From: Desulfuromonas sp.
GTDB taxonomy: Bacteria > Desulfobacterota > Desulfuromonadia > Desulfuromonadales > UBA2294
Direction of reading: 5' to 3'
NCBI GenBank assembly: GCA_002869615.1
Contig: PKUH01000035.1
Location: forward strand, 1-36,173
Length of the DNA: 36,173 nt
Below the pieces are notes generated by a model. The model was not told the origin of the DNA. It did no database searches and saw nothing but the letters and a program-made list of their open reading frames with translations. Below are positions 26,701 through 35,131 of this stretch, in pieces. The translations under genes were made by a program, and so were the position numbers. Every line of letters starts with the position of its first letter. Position 1 is the first letter of the stretch.

Positions 26701-27038
26701 TCGAGGTCCTCACCGACGTAGAAACGCACCACCAGCATGCTCTGGCCGCGGCTCGAGGTCGAGTAGATATATTCGACCCCGGGCAGCTCGTAGAGAATTT
26801 TTTCGATCGGGACCGAGACGCGCTGCTCGATCTCGGCCGGGGTGGCGCCGGGCATGCTGACCATCACGTCGATCATCGGCACCTTGATCTGCGGCTCCTC
26901 CTCGCGCGGCAGCAGGGTGATCGCCAGCAGGCCGAGCAACAACGAGAAGATAATCGCCAGTGCGGTCAGGCGCGAGTTGATGAACATCGCGGCGACGCGT
27001 CCGGCAAATCCCGGGTTGTCGATCAAAGGCTCCTTCAT
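23790..27038 (-). CDS. RND-family efflux transporter permease
   Basis: The inner-membrane pump of a tripartite efflux system, 1082 residues with the AcrB-like layout: a first helix ([19 protein letters not shown]), large periplasmic loops and two sets of TM helices. The proton-relay Asp pair is in [18 protein letters not shown]. An extra hydrophilic, acidic stretch rich in Asp and His ([20 protein letters not shown]) follows TM6 at about residue 515. Substrate cannot be read; this branch is annotated as general RND efflux. It overlaps the adaptor gene by 4 nt (ATGA). The antisense frames across it have no support. Confidence 0.95.
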   Translation of the reverse strand: MKEPLIDNPGFAGRVAAMFINSRLTALAIIFSLLLGLLAITLLPREEEPQIKVPMIDVMVSMPGATPAEIEQRVSVPIEKILYELPGVEYIYSTSSRGQSMLVVRFYVGEDLETAIVRLNQKLQTNFDRIPHGVSKPLVKPHTIDDVPILALTFHGGGYDHFILRRLAAQVDDEIKNIHNVAETKLIGGTRRQVRVEFDPLKLAARDLAPGQLIRALQQANQQQYTGNLESLNHQVLLQTGEFFSTAEEIKRIVVGVYGDRPVYLQDVATISDGPQEPDNYVLYGQPGQDEEAAVTLSVAKRPGSNAIDVVHEVEAKIDTLKGKLIPADVEVSVTRNYGETAAEKSNELLLHMGIAVFGVSLLILFFLGFRESLVVLLAIPSTLALTLLVFYLYGYTLNRITLFALIFSIGILVDDAIVVVENIVRHMRLPGASNKSVAKIAIEAVAEVGNPTILATWAVIAAILPMAFVGGLMGPYMRPIPIGSSAAMLFSLVIAFTVTPWAAIRLLKHCKEPDVDPAECPLDDDHDHAPDDFFTRLYHRIMDPLLASVLWRSVFFAGIIVLLLGSFTMVYFGAVKVKMLPFDNKSEFQVILNMPEGSTLEQTARVVREMAAVVKQDPTTVDYQVYVGTASPYNFNGLVRHYFMRSGPDVADIQVNLLAKGERKLQSHDIAVRMRPAIAKIAEKYGAAVAVAEVPPGPPVLQTLVAEIYGPDDDSRVKLAKQVRQIFKSTEGVVDVDWYREAERTRLVLKIDKEKAALNGISEEEITRTVQLATQGMPIDLFHQPRDKEEVNVVLQLPKHLRARVDGLLNISLRSTGNPKARLVPLRELVSVREEPVDQPIYHKNLKPVIYVTGDVAGSVESPVYAIFDMNESLAKLKAGDYGGEGGEIEVFNMNQPFTTSEPALKWDGEWHITLEVFRDLGLAFAVVMILIYMFMVGWFKDYFTPLVVMAAIPFSLIGILPAHWALGAFFTATSMIGFMAGAGIVVRNSIILVDFIELRIGHGLPLDEAVVEAGAIRFRPMLLTALAVVVGASVILADPIFQGLAISLMFGEIASLLVSRMAVPVLYYMLKKRGPKTASA

Positions 27039-28072
27039 TGTAGCGGCTCCGGCGCAACGATCTTCAGCGGCTGGCCGTCATGCAGTTGTGTCGCTGCGTG
27101 GATAATCACCTGATCTCCGGCCGTAAGTCCCGAGAGGATCTCGACCTGTTCACCGTGACGGGTGCCGACGCGCACCAGGCGCAGATGGGCGGTGCCATCC
27201 TCAACGACAAAAACCTGGTCCATCTGGCCGTTGACGCTGATCGCCTCAGCCGGAACCAGCAGGGTCTTGGCCCTGCGGTCGACCAGGGAAACGCGTGCGA
27301 ACTGGCCACTGCGCAGCCCGGCACGAGCCGGTAATGTCAGCTTGATCCGGGTCGTGCGCGTTTCAGGATCAACGGTCGGCTCGATTTCGCGGATCCGGGC
27401 ATCCAGATCGAGCCCCGCGGCGGGGATCGATATCGGCAGGGGATCTTCGAGCTTCAAACCTTGAGCCAGGGCCCCGGGTACCTGGATCTGCACTTCGAGA
27501 GCCTTGCTGTTTTCAAGTTGCAGCAGCGGTGCGCCCGGAGTGGCGAGGTCGCCAACCTCTATCAATTTGCGCGTCACCGTGGAGTTAAAGGGGGCGCGTA
27601 CCCGGGTATATTCGAGCATGGCCCGGACCTCACGCTCGCCAGCCGCGGCAATCTGTACCTGTTCCTCTAATGTATTGACCCTCTCGGCCGTTGAAGCCCC
27701 GGCCGGCAGCAGCTTGCTCTCGCGCTCGAGGTTGCGCCGCGCCTGGGCGAGCCGGGTTTCGGCCTGACGCAGCTTGGCCTTGATTTCGTCGGCGCTGATC
27801 GCCACCAGGAGGTCACCCTTGTTGACCCTGGAGCCAACTTCCACCGGTAGCCTGGAAACCTGGCCGGCAACACGTGACGAGATCAGCGCGTGCTCGACCG
27901 CTTTAACGGTGCCGGCAACCTCGACCTGAAACGGGACATCGACCTGCTCCAGAATTTGCGTCTGTACCTCAACCGTCGGCATCTTGACGGTCTCATTTTT
28001 TTCGGCCGAACCGCCACAACCGAGTAAAAGCAATGGAGCGAGCAATAATAGGAATAATTTCATTGGTTTCAT
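27035..28072 (-). CDS. RND efflux periplasmic adaptor (membrane-fusion) lipoprotein
   Basis: Links the RND pump to the outer-membrane channel. It has 345 residues. The N-terminus is a lipoprotein signal with lipobox LLLGCGG, so it should be anchored in the inner-membrane outer leaflet. Then come the biotinyl-lipoyl half motifs ([20 protein letters not shown] and KGDLLVAI), a helical hairpin around [20 protein letters not shown], and the beta-barrel domain with [20 protein letters not shown]-like [15 protein letters not shown]. The ATG at 28072 has GGAG 9 nt upstream; the GTG at 28075 is less likely. It follows tolC by 5 nt. Confidence 0.93.
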   Translation of the reverse strand: MKPMKLFLLLLAPLLLLGCGGSAEKNETVKMPTVEVQTQILEQVDVPFQVEVAGTVKAVEHALISSRVAGQVSRLPVEVGSRVNKGDLLVAISADEIKAKLRQAETRLAQARRNLERESKLLPAGASTAERVNTLEEQVQIAAAGEREVRAMLEYTRVRAPFNSTVTRKLIEVGDLATPGAPLLQLENSKALEVQIQVPGALAQGLKLEDPLPISIPAAGLDLDARIREIEPTVDPETRTTRIKLTLPARAGLRSGQFARVSLVDRRAKTLLVPAEAISVNGQMDQVFVVEDGTAHLRLVRVGTRHGEQVEILSGLTAGDQVIIHAATQLHDGQPLKIVAPEPLQ

Positions 28073-28077
28073 CACAC

Positions 28078-29424
28078 TTATTTCTCCAGGGAAACTTGGG
28101 AATCGGATTCGCCAAACAGGGGGAGCCCGGCAGCACGGCGCAGATCGGCGATGGCCACTGCGACCGCCGAGGTCGCCAGGGCGTTGCCGACCCGGGCATC
28201 GGTCAGCCGTTTTTCACTGTCGATCAGTTCGGACGTCAACAGAACACCGGCATCGAAACGGGCTTTGGTCAGTCTTTCGCTTTCGGCTGCCTGTTCCACC
28301 ATCTTCTGCGAGACCTTAAGACGTTCCCGTGCCAGGTTCAAGGCCAGTTCAGCCTGACTCAATTCAAGACCGAGCGCCAGTTCCAGCTTCTTCTTTTCGG
28401 CACGGACTTCTCCGAGGCGAGCTTCGGCCAGGGCAATATCGGCGGCAGATTGATGACCATCAAACAGTTTGAAGTTCAAATTCACCCCGGCGATCCACGA
28501 GTCACCATCACCATCGAGGACAGTCCCCTGATCATAGTTATACCGGGCAAAACCATCAACCGTCGGCAAGCGACTGCCGCGCGCTGCCGCCAATCGCGAT
28601 TCAGCGGCCTGCAGGGCAGCGGTCAGCTTCTTCATTTCCGGGCGTTGAGCCGAATCGGGTTCGGTTGGCAGAACCGGGCTTTCGCCTTCCTCAATCTCTA
28701 TCCGCAAACCATCTCCGGGCAGACCCAAAAGGGTCAGGAATACCCTTTTCGCCATTTCAAGATCGTGTTGCGCCTGGACCAGGTTCTCGGTTGCCTGCGA
28801 TTGCTCCACCTCAAGGTTCAGCAGGTCAGACTTGAGAAGATCCCCGGCTTCGAAGCGGGACCGGGCGACCGCAAGCGAAGAGGAGATCGCCTTCAGGGCC
28901 TTTAAGCGGGTCTCTATAACTTTGCGACTGGCTAAAATTCTCTGAACCGATTGGAAGAGCTTGAATTCGAGACGGAGGAGAACAGCTTCGCTCTCTGCGG
29001 CCGAGAGATCGATGCCAGCCCGGGCGGCCTCCTTCTGTGCCATATCCCGACCACCGTTGTATAAACGGTACTGCACACCGACTCCCAGGTCCAGGTTGTC
29101 GGTGCGGCCTGGATTGTTAAAGTCTATGCCCGGAGAAAACTCTCCCTGGTTGAGAATATTACCGAAGGAATACATCGGGTTGTTGGTCTGGCTGTAACGA
29201 CCTGTCAGCTCAAGCTGCGGGTAGAAGCCGACCTCTGCCTGCTGCAGCATAGCCTCGGCCTGGAGTATTCGTTGCGTTGCCTGTTGACTGTCCGGGTTGT
29301 TCTTTCTGGCAAATTCGATCGCCCGGCGCGCCGTCCAGATATCAGGACCATCCAGACCAGCGGCGAAGCCCGGTGCACTGAGCAATAAGGTCAAAAAAAG
29401 AAATAAGAATGGTCTTGCTTTCAT
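28078..29424 (-). CDS. TolC-family outer-membrane efflux channel
   Basis: The outer-membrane exit duct of the tripartite pump, 448 residues. A signal peptide (KARPFLFLFLTLLLSAPGFA) is followed by two OEP repeats with long coiled-coil helices such as KKKLELALGLELSQAELALN and ARERLKVSQKMVEQAAESER. The inner turn YNGGRDMAQKEAARAGID in repeat one and FDGHQSAADIALAEARLGE in repeat two are typical. The start at 29424 has AGGGTG upstream; 29439 is an alternative. First gene of the operon tolC-adaptor-RND. Confidence 0.93.
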   Translation of the reverse strand: MKARPFLFLFLTLLLSAPGFAAGLDGPDIWTARRAIEFARKNNPDSQQATQRILQAEAMLQQAEVGFYPQLELTGRYSQTNNPMYSFGNILNQGEFSPGIDFNNPGRTDNLDLGVGVQYRLYNGGRDMAQKEAARAGIDLSAAESEAVLLRLEFKLFQSVQRILASRKVIETRLKALKAISSSLAVARSRFEAGDLLKSDLLNLEVEQSQATENLVQAQHDLEMAKRVFLTLLGLPGDGLRIEIEEGESPVLPTEPDSAQRPEMKKLTAALQAAESRLAAARGSRLPTVDGFARYNYDQGTVLDGDGDSWIAGVNLNFKLFDGHQSAADIALAEARLGEVRAEKKKLELALGLELSQAELALNLARERLKVSQKMVEQAAESERLTKARFDAGVLLTSELIDSEKRLTDARVGNALATSAVAVAIADLRRAAGLPLFGESDSQVSLEK

Positions 29425-29820
29425 TACGCACCCTGTCATTTGCAGTCAATGTATAGGCCGGTGCTCCGGGACAGAATCAGCTGATCCGTAAAACTATCTT
29501 CCCGGCACCAGGCCATTATCAGTTAAACAGTTCCATTTTTCTTATTTTCATGAAACAACTACATTCAAAAAACAATATATTCAAATCAATCCACTCAGTC
29601 AACCCCCAATCAATACAATTAGTGTCTGCCAATATTTAAACATATACCTGCACCGATTTCTATTCGAACACCTTAAAAAAAGTAAAGAACCAGATCGAAA
29701 TTTTAAATTGATATAAAACGCAGTTTGTACTAGTATAACAGGCCTGTAAATCGTCGTATTTTCAGTATGTTAGGCCATGCTGAATTAATTTTTGATATCC
29801 CCAAACAAAGGAGCTGTCCA
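29425..29820. other. AT-rich divergent intergenic region
   Basis: A 396-nt gap between the divergent tolC and dctP genes. Near tolC it contains an imperfect inverted repeat, GGTGC-tc-CGGGA (29460-29471) against TCCCGGCACC (29500-29509), enclosing the palindrome ATCAGCTGAT (29476-29485), a candidate operator for the efflux operon. The middle (29515-29720) is AT-rich with no gene. TATAAC at 29734-29739 is a possible -10 box for dctP, without a good -35. Confidence 0.5.
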
Positions 29821-30864
29821 ATGAAAAGAGTATTCTCCCTGCTGACCGTACTGCTGCTGACGGTCTGTCTGTCGACCGCTGTCGCTGCTGAAAAGAAAAA
29901 AGACCCGCTGGCGGCGTGGAAACCGAAGTTCGATCCGAGTGGTGCCAAGTACACCTACATCCTCTCCAACATCTCGCACCCGGTCATCGAAGGGGTCGCC
30001 GTCGGCTACCGGATCCGCGATGCGGTCTGGGAAAAATCGAACGGCCAGATTTACGTCGACTACCGGCCGCTGGCCCAGCTCGGCGGTGAAAAGGACGTTA
30101 TCGCCAAGCTCAAGCTCGGCGCTGTTCACGGCATGCTGAGCTCTTCGGTCGCCGCTCAGAACGTTGCCGACCGTCTCGGCATTGTCAACCTGCCGTATGT
30201 TGTCGACACCTTCGACAAGCTCGACAAGTTCCGCAACACGCCGGAGCTCTGGAAGCCGTTCACCGAAAGCGCGCTGGCCAGCGGCATCATGACGGTCGAC
30301 GTCACCGGCTACGGTCCGTACGGCTGGGCGACCAACACCCCGGTTAGAACCATCGCCGACGCCAAGACCATCAACTTCCGCATCGCCCAGGCACCGCTTA
30401 ATGCCGACTTCTATAAGGCCTGGGGCCTGAAGTTTACGGTCATGCCGTGGCCCGACGTGCCGCAGGCTCTGCAGACCGGCGTCATCACCGGCCTCGACCA
30501 CACCGCCATCGTCTGCAACATCACCAAGAAATTCAACATAGCCAAAAACTTCACCGAGCTCGACTACGCCCAGGGCCTTTTCATCCACCTGATGAACAAG
30601 CGCTGGTTCGACAAGTTGCCGGCCGACCTGCAGAAGGTCATGATCGACGTTATTGCAGAAGAGAGCGCCAAGACGCGTGAACTGACAAAGAAGCAGCACA
30701 CCGAGCAGGTCGCCAAGGCGAAAGAAGCGGGCGTCCAGTTCTTCAAGCTCTCGGCTGCCGAGCAGCAAAGTCTGGTTGACATGGCGGCCCCGGTTCTCGA
30801 AAAATGGGGCGAGAAGATCGGTGCGGATTACCTGAAAACCGTACAGACGGCTCTTGCCAAGTAA
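29821..30864 (+). CDS. dctP: TRAP transporter substrate-binding protein (DctP family)
   Basis: The periplasmic receptor of a TRAP transporter, 347 residues. A signal peptide (MKRVFSLLTVLLLTVCLSTA, cleavage near AVAA) precedes the mature protein. The conserved Arg that contacts the substrate carboxylate is in KTINFRIAQAPLNADFYKAWG, and the family stretch PWPDVPQALQTGVITGLDHT is present. The substrate is probably an organic acid but is not readable. AGGAG lies 9 nt before the ATG at 29821; an open frame back to 29767 is rejected. A terminator-like hairpin separates it from dctQ. Confidence 0.92.
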   Translation: MKRVFSLLTVLLLTVCLSTAVAAEKKKDPLAAWKPKFDPSGAKYTYILSNISHPVIEGVAVGYRIRDAVWEKSNGQIYVDYRPLAQLGGEKDVIAKLKLGAVHGMLSSSVAAQNVADRLGIVNLPYVVDTFDKLDKFRNTPELWKPFTESALASGIMTVDVTGYGPYGWATNTPVRTIADAKTINFRIAQAPLNADFYKAWGLKFTVMPWPDVPQALQTGVITGLDHTAIVCNITKKFNIAKNFTELDYAQGLFIHLMNKRWFDKLPADLQKVMIDVIAEESAKTRELTKKQHTEQVAKAKEAGVQFFKLSAAEQQSLVDMAAPVLEKWGEKIGADYLKTVQTALAK

Positions 30865-30899
30865 TTATATTTCATATATATTTGCACGACGTTAAATCG

Positions 30900-30931
30900 G
30901 CCGGGGAGGCACCAATCCCCGGCTCTTTTTT
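30900..30931 (+). terminator. Partial terminator between dctP and dctQ
   Basis: GCCGGGGA pairs with TCCCCGGC over an 8-nt loop, followed by TCTTTTTT. It lies 35 nt after dctP and 11 nt before dctQ. Such a site would let the binding protein be made in excess over the membrane subunits, read-through supplying the rest. Confidence 0.82.
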
Positions 30932-30941
30932 GGGATGAAGC

Positions 30942-31463
30942 ATGCTGAAAAAGTTCGTTCGTGTCATAGACCGGTCATTTGCTTTCTTTGAAGACTGGAC
31001 GTTGTTTCTGACCGTCACGCTCGCCCTGGTGACGGCGATGGCCAATGTCATCCTGCGCAAGACGACCAGCACCTTCAGCATCTACTGGTCGGATGAGGTC
31101 GTCCGCAAGGCGATTTTCTTTTCGACCTATATCGGCTGCGTCGCCGCTATCCGCAGCCGCTCACTGATCCGCATTGATGCCCTGCCGCAAATATTCCCGA
31201 TCCTGAAAAAACCGCTGACCCTGATCAGCCATATTGCGGTTCTCATTTTCTCCGGAGCGATGATCTGGCTTGGTGGCATGATGACAACCCAGGCCTATCA
31301 CGATCAATACCTGAAGACGGTCTCCCTGCAGATCCCGGAATGGATCTTTTATGCCGTACTGCCGCTGATGGGCGTGATGATGTTTATCCGCACCCTGATC
31401 GTGATGGTCGAGGACTGGCGCGGCAAATCCCTGACCGAAGCGGACGAGGAGCCCCCGGCCTGA
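30942..31463 (+). CDS. dctQ: TRAP transporter small permease (DctQ family)
   Basis: The small inner-membrane subunit, 173 residues with four hydrophobic helices: roughly residues 16-36, 48-68, 85-108 and 130-150. The family motif is SIYWSDEVVRKAIFFSTYIG followed by CVAAIRSRSLIRIDALP. It links DctP to the large permease. The stop shares one base with the dctM start (TGATG), so the two are translationally coupled. Confidence 0.92.
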   Translation: MLKKFVRVIDRSFAFFEDWTLFLTVTLALVTAMANVILRKTTSTFSIYWSDEVVRKAIFFSTYIGCVAAIRSRSLIRIDALPQIFPILKKPLTLISHIAVLIFSGAMIWLGGMMTTQAYHDQYLKTVSLQIPEWIFYAVLPLMGVMMFIRTLIVMVEDWRGKSLTEADEEPPA

Positions 31464-32749
31464 TGGATGTCCAGTATCTGCTCATTCTCGCGGTCATGCT
31501 CGGCGCCCTGGCGGCCACCGTCCCGGTCTTCATGGCACTCTTCTTTACCGGCACCATCGGCCTGGTCTGGCTGATCGGCATCGACGCCCAGATCGTCATT
31601 GAAGTTCTTTACCGCAGCATGGACAAGTTCGCCCTGATCGTCGTCCTCTTTTTCGTTTTGTGCGGCAACATCATGACTACCGGCACGATCGTCCAGAAGC
31701 TGATCAAGACCGCCAATGCCCTGGTCGGCTGGCTGCCGGGCGGCCTGGCAATGGCCGGTATCCTCGCCTGCGGATTTTTCGGCGCGATTTCCGGTTCGAC
31801 CGTTGCCACCGTTGTCGCGATCGGCGGCTTCATGATCCCGGCCCTGATTGAAAACGAGTACGACGAACCGTTCTCGGTCGGCATCATGACAACAGCACCG
31901 ATCCTCGGGGTCATAATCCCGCCGTCGATTGCGATGATTCTTTACTCGATGATCAGCAACGACCCGCTCGAGGCGCTTTTTCTGACCGGCTTCATTCCCG
32001 GGATCATGATCATGGCCGGCATGTCGCTCTATGCCTATATCTACTGCAAGAAGAAAAAGTTCAAGACGGCCGAGCGCCCCACCTTTAGCGAATTGCTTAA
32101 GATCATCAGGGAGAGCGGCTGGGCCCTGTTTCTGCCGGTCCTGATTTTCGGCGGCATCTACTCCGGCTTTTTCACCGCCAATGAAGCCGCGGTCGTCGCC
32201 TGCTTTTACGCCTTCTTCGTCGAGATTGTCATCCACAGGGACATGCAGATTCGCGATATCAAGAAGGTCGTTGTCTCATCGGCCGTCACCTCGGCGACCC
32301 TGCTGGTGATTGTCGCCGGCGCCTCGGTTTTCGGCGAATATCTCACCTTTGAGCAGATCCCGAACAAGATCGCCAGCGCCGTCGTCGACAGCATCCATTC
32401 GCCGTGGGTCTTCCTGCTGGCGGTCAATATCCTGCTTCTGGTGGTCGGCATGTTCATGGACATCATCTCGGCGACGCTGATCCTGACGCCGATTTTCCTG
32501 CCGCTGCTCTCGAGTTTCGGCATCGACACCATGCACTTCGGCCTGCTGATGACGATCAACCTCGGCATCGGCTACTGCACGCCGCCGCTCGGGGTCTCGC
32601 TCTATATCTCCGGCGCCGTCGTCGACCGCAACCTGGTCTACGTTTCAAAAGCGGTCATGCCGTTTCTCATTATTCAAATTGTGATACTCTTGATACTGAC
32701 CTACTGGCCCGACCTCGTGCTCCTGCTGCCGCGGCTGGTTTACGGTTAA
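31463..32749 (+). CDS. dctM: TRAP transporter large permease (DctM family)
   Basis: The ion-coupled transport subunit, 428 residues with about twelve hydrophobic helices. Family motifs include ACGFFGAISGSTVATVVAIG, PILGVIIPPSIAMILYSMIS, VNILLLVVGMFMDIISATLI and NLGIGYCTPPLGVSLYISGA. The start at 31463 overlaps the dctQ stop by one base; a frame back to 31340 lies in dctQ and is rejected. Followed after 30 nt by a universal stress protein. Confidence 0.95.
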   Translation: MDVQYLLILAVMLGALAATVPVFMALFFTGTIGLVWLIGIDAQIVIEVLYRSMDKFALIVVLFFVLCGNIMTTGTIVQKLIKTANALVGWLPGGLAMAGILACGFFGAISGSTVATVVAIGGFMIPALIENEYDEPFSVGIMTTAPILGVIIPPSIAMILYSMISNDPLEALFLTGFIPGIMIMAGMSLYAYIYCKKKKFKTAERPTFSELLKIIRESGWALFLPVLIFGGIYSGFFTANEAAVVACFYAFFVEIVIHRDMQIRDIKKVVVSSAVTSATLLVIVAGASVFGEYLTFEQIPNKIASAVVDSIHSPWVFLLAVNILLLVVGMFMDIISATLILTPIFLPLLSSFGIDTMHFGLLMTINLGIGYCTPPLGVSLYISGAVVDRNLVYVSKAVMPFLIIQIVILLILTYWPDLVLLLPRLVYG

Positions 32750-32779
32750 TATCTCACTGCACCACCGGGAGGTCTCGCC

Positions 32780-33205
32780 ATGCTTCCGAAAATTCTGATA
32801 CCGGTTAACGACTCGCAAGCATCGGATCGCACGATCGCGGCGATTATCGCCAACAAGGAGCGCTTTCCGGTGACCCTGACCCTGCTCCATGTTGTTGACG
32901 TTGACAAGCTCGCCTACCGGATGATCCCCGATTTCCAGGTCGACATGGTGCAGGAAAAAGCGATGTCGATCGGCGAGATCACCCTCAACAAGATCAAGGA
33001 ACGGTTCAATACGGCCGGCATCAGTACCATTTCCCGCCTCGAAGCCGGGGCCCCGCGCGAGGTCATTACCCGGATCGCCAATGACGAGGGCTTCGGACTG
33101 TTGGTGATCGGCCGTCGTGGCATGGGTGAGATCCGCGATGTTCTGTTCGGTTCGGTTTCGAACCATGTCCTCCACCACGTCACCTGCCCGGTCCTTCTGG
33201 TATGA
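32780..33205 (+). CDS. Universal stress protein (UspA family)
   Basis: A cytoplasmic protein of 141 residues. The nucleotide-binding signature G-2x-G-9x-G-S is present in GRRGMGEIRDVLFGS near the C-terminus, so it probably binds ATP. It starts with KILIPVNDSQASDRTI and ends in TCPVLLV, both typical. GGGAGG precedes the ATG. Its place right after dctPQM recalls TeaD, the ATP-binding Usp encoded with the TeaABC TRAP transporter of Halomonas elongata, which modulates transport; a similar role is an inference. Confidence 0.93.
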   Translation: MLPKILIPVNDSQASDRTIAAIIANKERFPVTLTLLHVVDVDKLAYRMIPDFQVDMVQEKAMSIGEITLNKIKERFNTAGISTISRLEAGAPREVITRIANDEGFGLLVIGRRGMGEIRDVLFGSVSNHVLHHVTCPVLLV

Positions 33206-33212
33206 GAATAAA

Positions 33213-34679
33213 ATGACTGACAAAACCTTCATCGAATCCGACAGAGAGCAACTTGCGCAGCGGGAGATCAACCCGCAGGAAGCACAACGGCAACTCGACC
33301 TGTTGCGCCGGGGCAAGGCCTTTTTGAGCATAGACCGGCCCTGCACCGTCAACGATGGCATCACCCGATTGACCGAAACGGCGCCGATCGAATTCTGCCG
33401 GGCTTTTGCCGAGGACCGACAACGTTTCACCCGCTTCGTGCCTGCTTCGGGCGCCGCCAGCCGGATGTTCCAGGGTCTCTTTCCCGGTGAATTCGATCCG
33501 GACAAAGTCGCACAACTGCGGAATAACATCGAACAGTTCCCCTTTTATTCCGATCTTGCCGCACTCACCGGTGACAAACCTGATGCGACCGACGACGAAA
33601 CCCTGTTCCGCCTGATGCTTTCGGATGACGGCCTCGGCCTTGCCAGCAAACCGAAAGGGCTGCTGCCGCTGCACCGCGGAGAAGATTACAACCGGACCGC
33701 TTTTGCCGAACATCTGCACGAAAGCAGTCGCCTCGGTATCACCCGGTTCCATTTCACGGTCAGCCCCGACCATCTCGAACTGTTCGAAAAGGAACTGGAG
33801 AAGGTCAAATCAAACCTCGAAGCAGGGGACGACATCGAGGTCAGCTTTTCCCTGCAGTCACCCGGGACCGATACCATAGCCCTCGACCAGAGTACCGACG
33901 GACCATTCCGCAATACAGATAACGATCTGCTCTTCCGCCCTGCCGGACATGGCGCGCTTCTGCAGAATCTCGAGAACTGTCGGGGCGACCTGGTGCTGAT
34001 CCGCAACATCGACAATGTCGTGCCGAAGCGACTGCAGGAGCCCTACCAGTTCTGGACCGAGATTCTCGGCGGCATGCTGCTCAAAACCCAGCAACAGGTT
34101 TTCACCTGGTTGAGAAAACTCGAGAGCAATCCCGACAACCAGACCCTGGTACTGGCCGGACAATTTCTGCAAGAGAGATTTGGCCGGTCGGTCGACAGCA
34201 CCTTGCCACCAGAAGAGCTGAGCGGTCAACTTATCGGCTTGCTCGACCGCCCGATCCGCGTCTGCGGCATGGTCCCGGTCAGCGGTCAACCGGGCGGCGG
34301 CCCGTTCTGGGTCAGAGGTGACCACGAACAGCAGACACCGCAGATCGTCGAAGGGGTGCAGATCGATCCGGATGACCTGGAACAACAGAAAATCCTCGGC
34401 GAGTCGACCCACTTCAATCCGGTCAACATCGCCTGTTCACTGCGTGACCGCCAGGGCCGCCCGTACAAGCTCGATCAATTCGTCGATCCGCAGGCGGCTA
34501 TCATTACAGCCAAGAACCACTCCGGCCGCGATCTCCTTGCGCTCGAACGCCCCGGCCTCTGGAATGGTGCCATGGCAGACTGGAACACGCTCTTTGTCGA
34601 AATGCCGGAGACGACCTTTAATCCGGTCAAAACGGTTTTCGATCTTCTGCAGTCGACCCACCAGCCGGACCACAAATAG
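33213..34679 (+). CDS. DUF4301 family protein
   Basis: A cytoplasmic protein of 488 residues, recognised from its overall character (RFVPASGAASRMFQGLFPGE near residue 75, then KPKGLLPLHRGEDYNRTAFA and NIDNVVPKRLQEP). The first of these resembles the nucleotide-sugar pyrophosphorylase loop, and the family is thought to have a nucleotidyltransferase-like fold; its reaction is unknown. The end AMADWNTLFVEMPETTFNPV-KTVFDLL is typical. The start at 33213 lies 7 nt after the usp stop; the longer frame to 33117 overlaps usp. The ribosome-binding site is weak (GAG), suggesting coupling to usp. Confidence 0.85.
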   Translation: MTDKTFIESDREQLAQREINPQEAQRQLDLLRRGKAFLSIDRPCTVNDGITRLTETAPIEFCRAFAEDRQRFTRFVPASGAASRMFQGLFPGEFDPDKVAQLRNNIEQFPFYSDLAALTGDKPDATDDETLFRLMLSDDGLGLASKPKGLLPLHRGEDYNRTAFAEHLHESSRLGITRFHFTVSPDHLELFEKELEKVKSNLEAGDDIEVSFSLQSPGTDTIALDQSTDGPFRNTDNDLLFRPAGHGALLQNLENCRGDLVLIRNIDNVVPKRLQEPYQFWTEILGGMLLKTQQQVFTWLRKLESNPDNQTLVLAGQFLQERFGRSVDSTLPPEELSGQLIGLLDRPIRVCGMVPVSGQPGGGPFWVRGDHEQQTPQIVEGVQIDPDDLEQQKILGESTHFNPVNIACSLRDRQGRPYKLDQFVDPQAAIITAKNHSGRDLLALERPGLWNGAMADWNTLFVEMPETTFNPVKTVFDLLQSTHQPDHK

Positions 34680-34742
34680 CGCTTGCGTTCTTGCGGCAAC
34701 CGATATATATTGAAAATTGAATGCAAGAGAGAGGAGTAAACT

Positions 34743-34829
34743 ATGGATATCCTTTTTATCCTCGGAATTGTCGTCGTCTGGTTTATACTCAACAAGTGGG
34801 TGCTGCCCCGGATGGGTATTCAGACCTGA
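34743..34829 (+). CDS. 28-residue single-span membrane peptide
   Basis: A short frame, MDILFILGIVVVWFILNKWV followed by LPRMGIQT. AGAGGAG lies 8 nt before the ATG, a strong site. Residues 3-20 form one hydrophobic helix, with the motif W-x-LPR-x-G after it. I recall similar very short proteins in Geobacter relatives, with no known role. A terminator follows at 34883. The good ribosome-binding site and composition support it. Confidence 0.6.
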   Translation: MDILFILGIVVVWFILNKWVLPRMGIQT

Positions 34830-34882
34830 CTGTCCGGAGCATGCGAACTCCCGGTGCGGGAGTCAGAAAATAAAAGTAAAGA

Positions 34883-34913
34883 AAAGGCCGGCGAATAATC
34901 GCTGGCCTTTGTA
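34883..34913 (+). terminator. Terminator after the 28-residue ORF
   Basis: AAAGGCCGGCG pairs with CGCTGGCCTTT (11 bp, one G-T) over a 6-nt loop; the T run is short (TTTGT). A smaller hairpin ACTCCCG-GTG-CGGGAGT sits at about 34845-34861. From 34914 to 35040 the sequence is AT-rich with no gene seen. Confidence 0.7.
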
Positions 34914-35046
34914 CTAAACAACTTGACACTAAAAATATGGCCCACTAGATCCACAGAATATCAACTACACCACTCCGAAAAAAACCGTCGTTAAAAATTT
35001 CATTTCCCTCTCCATGCTAACGCTGCCATCGTTGACAGACGAATCT

Positions 35047-35120
35047 TATACTCACATTTATGAAACCTGAGTATATTTAATTGATTTTTATACTCGGTTT
35101 TGTTAAAAACGAGTATAAAA
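35047..35120 (+). promoter_or_regulatory. Two TATACTC/GAGTATA inverted repeats before the nucleotidyltransferase
   Basis: First pair: TATACTC (35047-35053) and GAGTATA (35069-35075). Second pair: TTTTATACTCG (35086-35096) and CGAGTATAAAA (35110-35120), 11 bp perfect, only 11 nt before the start codon. TTGACA at 35032-35037 could be a -35 box just upstream. Four copies of one 7-bp half-site suggest a repressor operator, possibly autoregulatory. The second pair could also fold in RNA next to the AAGGA ribosome-binding site. Confidence 0.7.
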
Positions 35121-35131
35121 GGAATGTTAAA

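Noticed and set aside
31349-32236. 295-codon minus-strand frame opposite dctM
   Set aside because: Very rich in Asp, Gln, Gly and His, the usual mirror of a hydrophobic membrane gene on the other strand.
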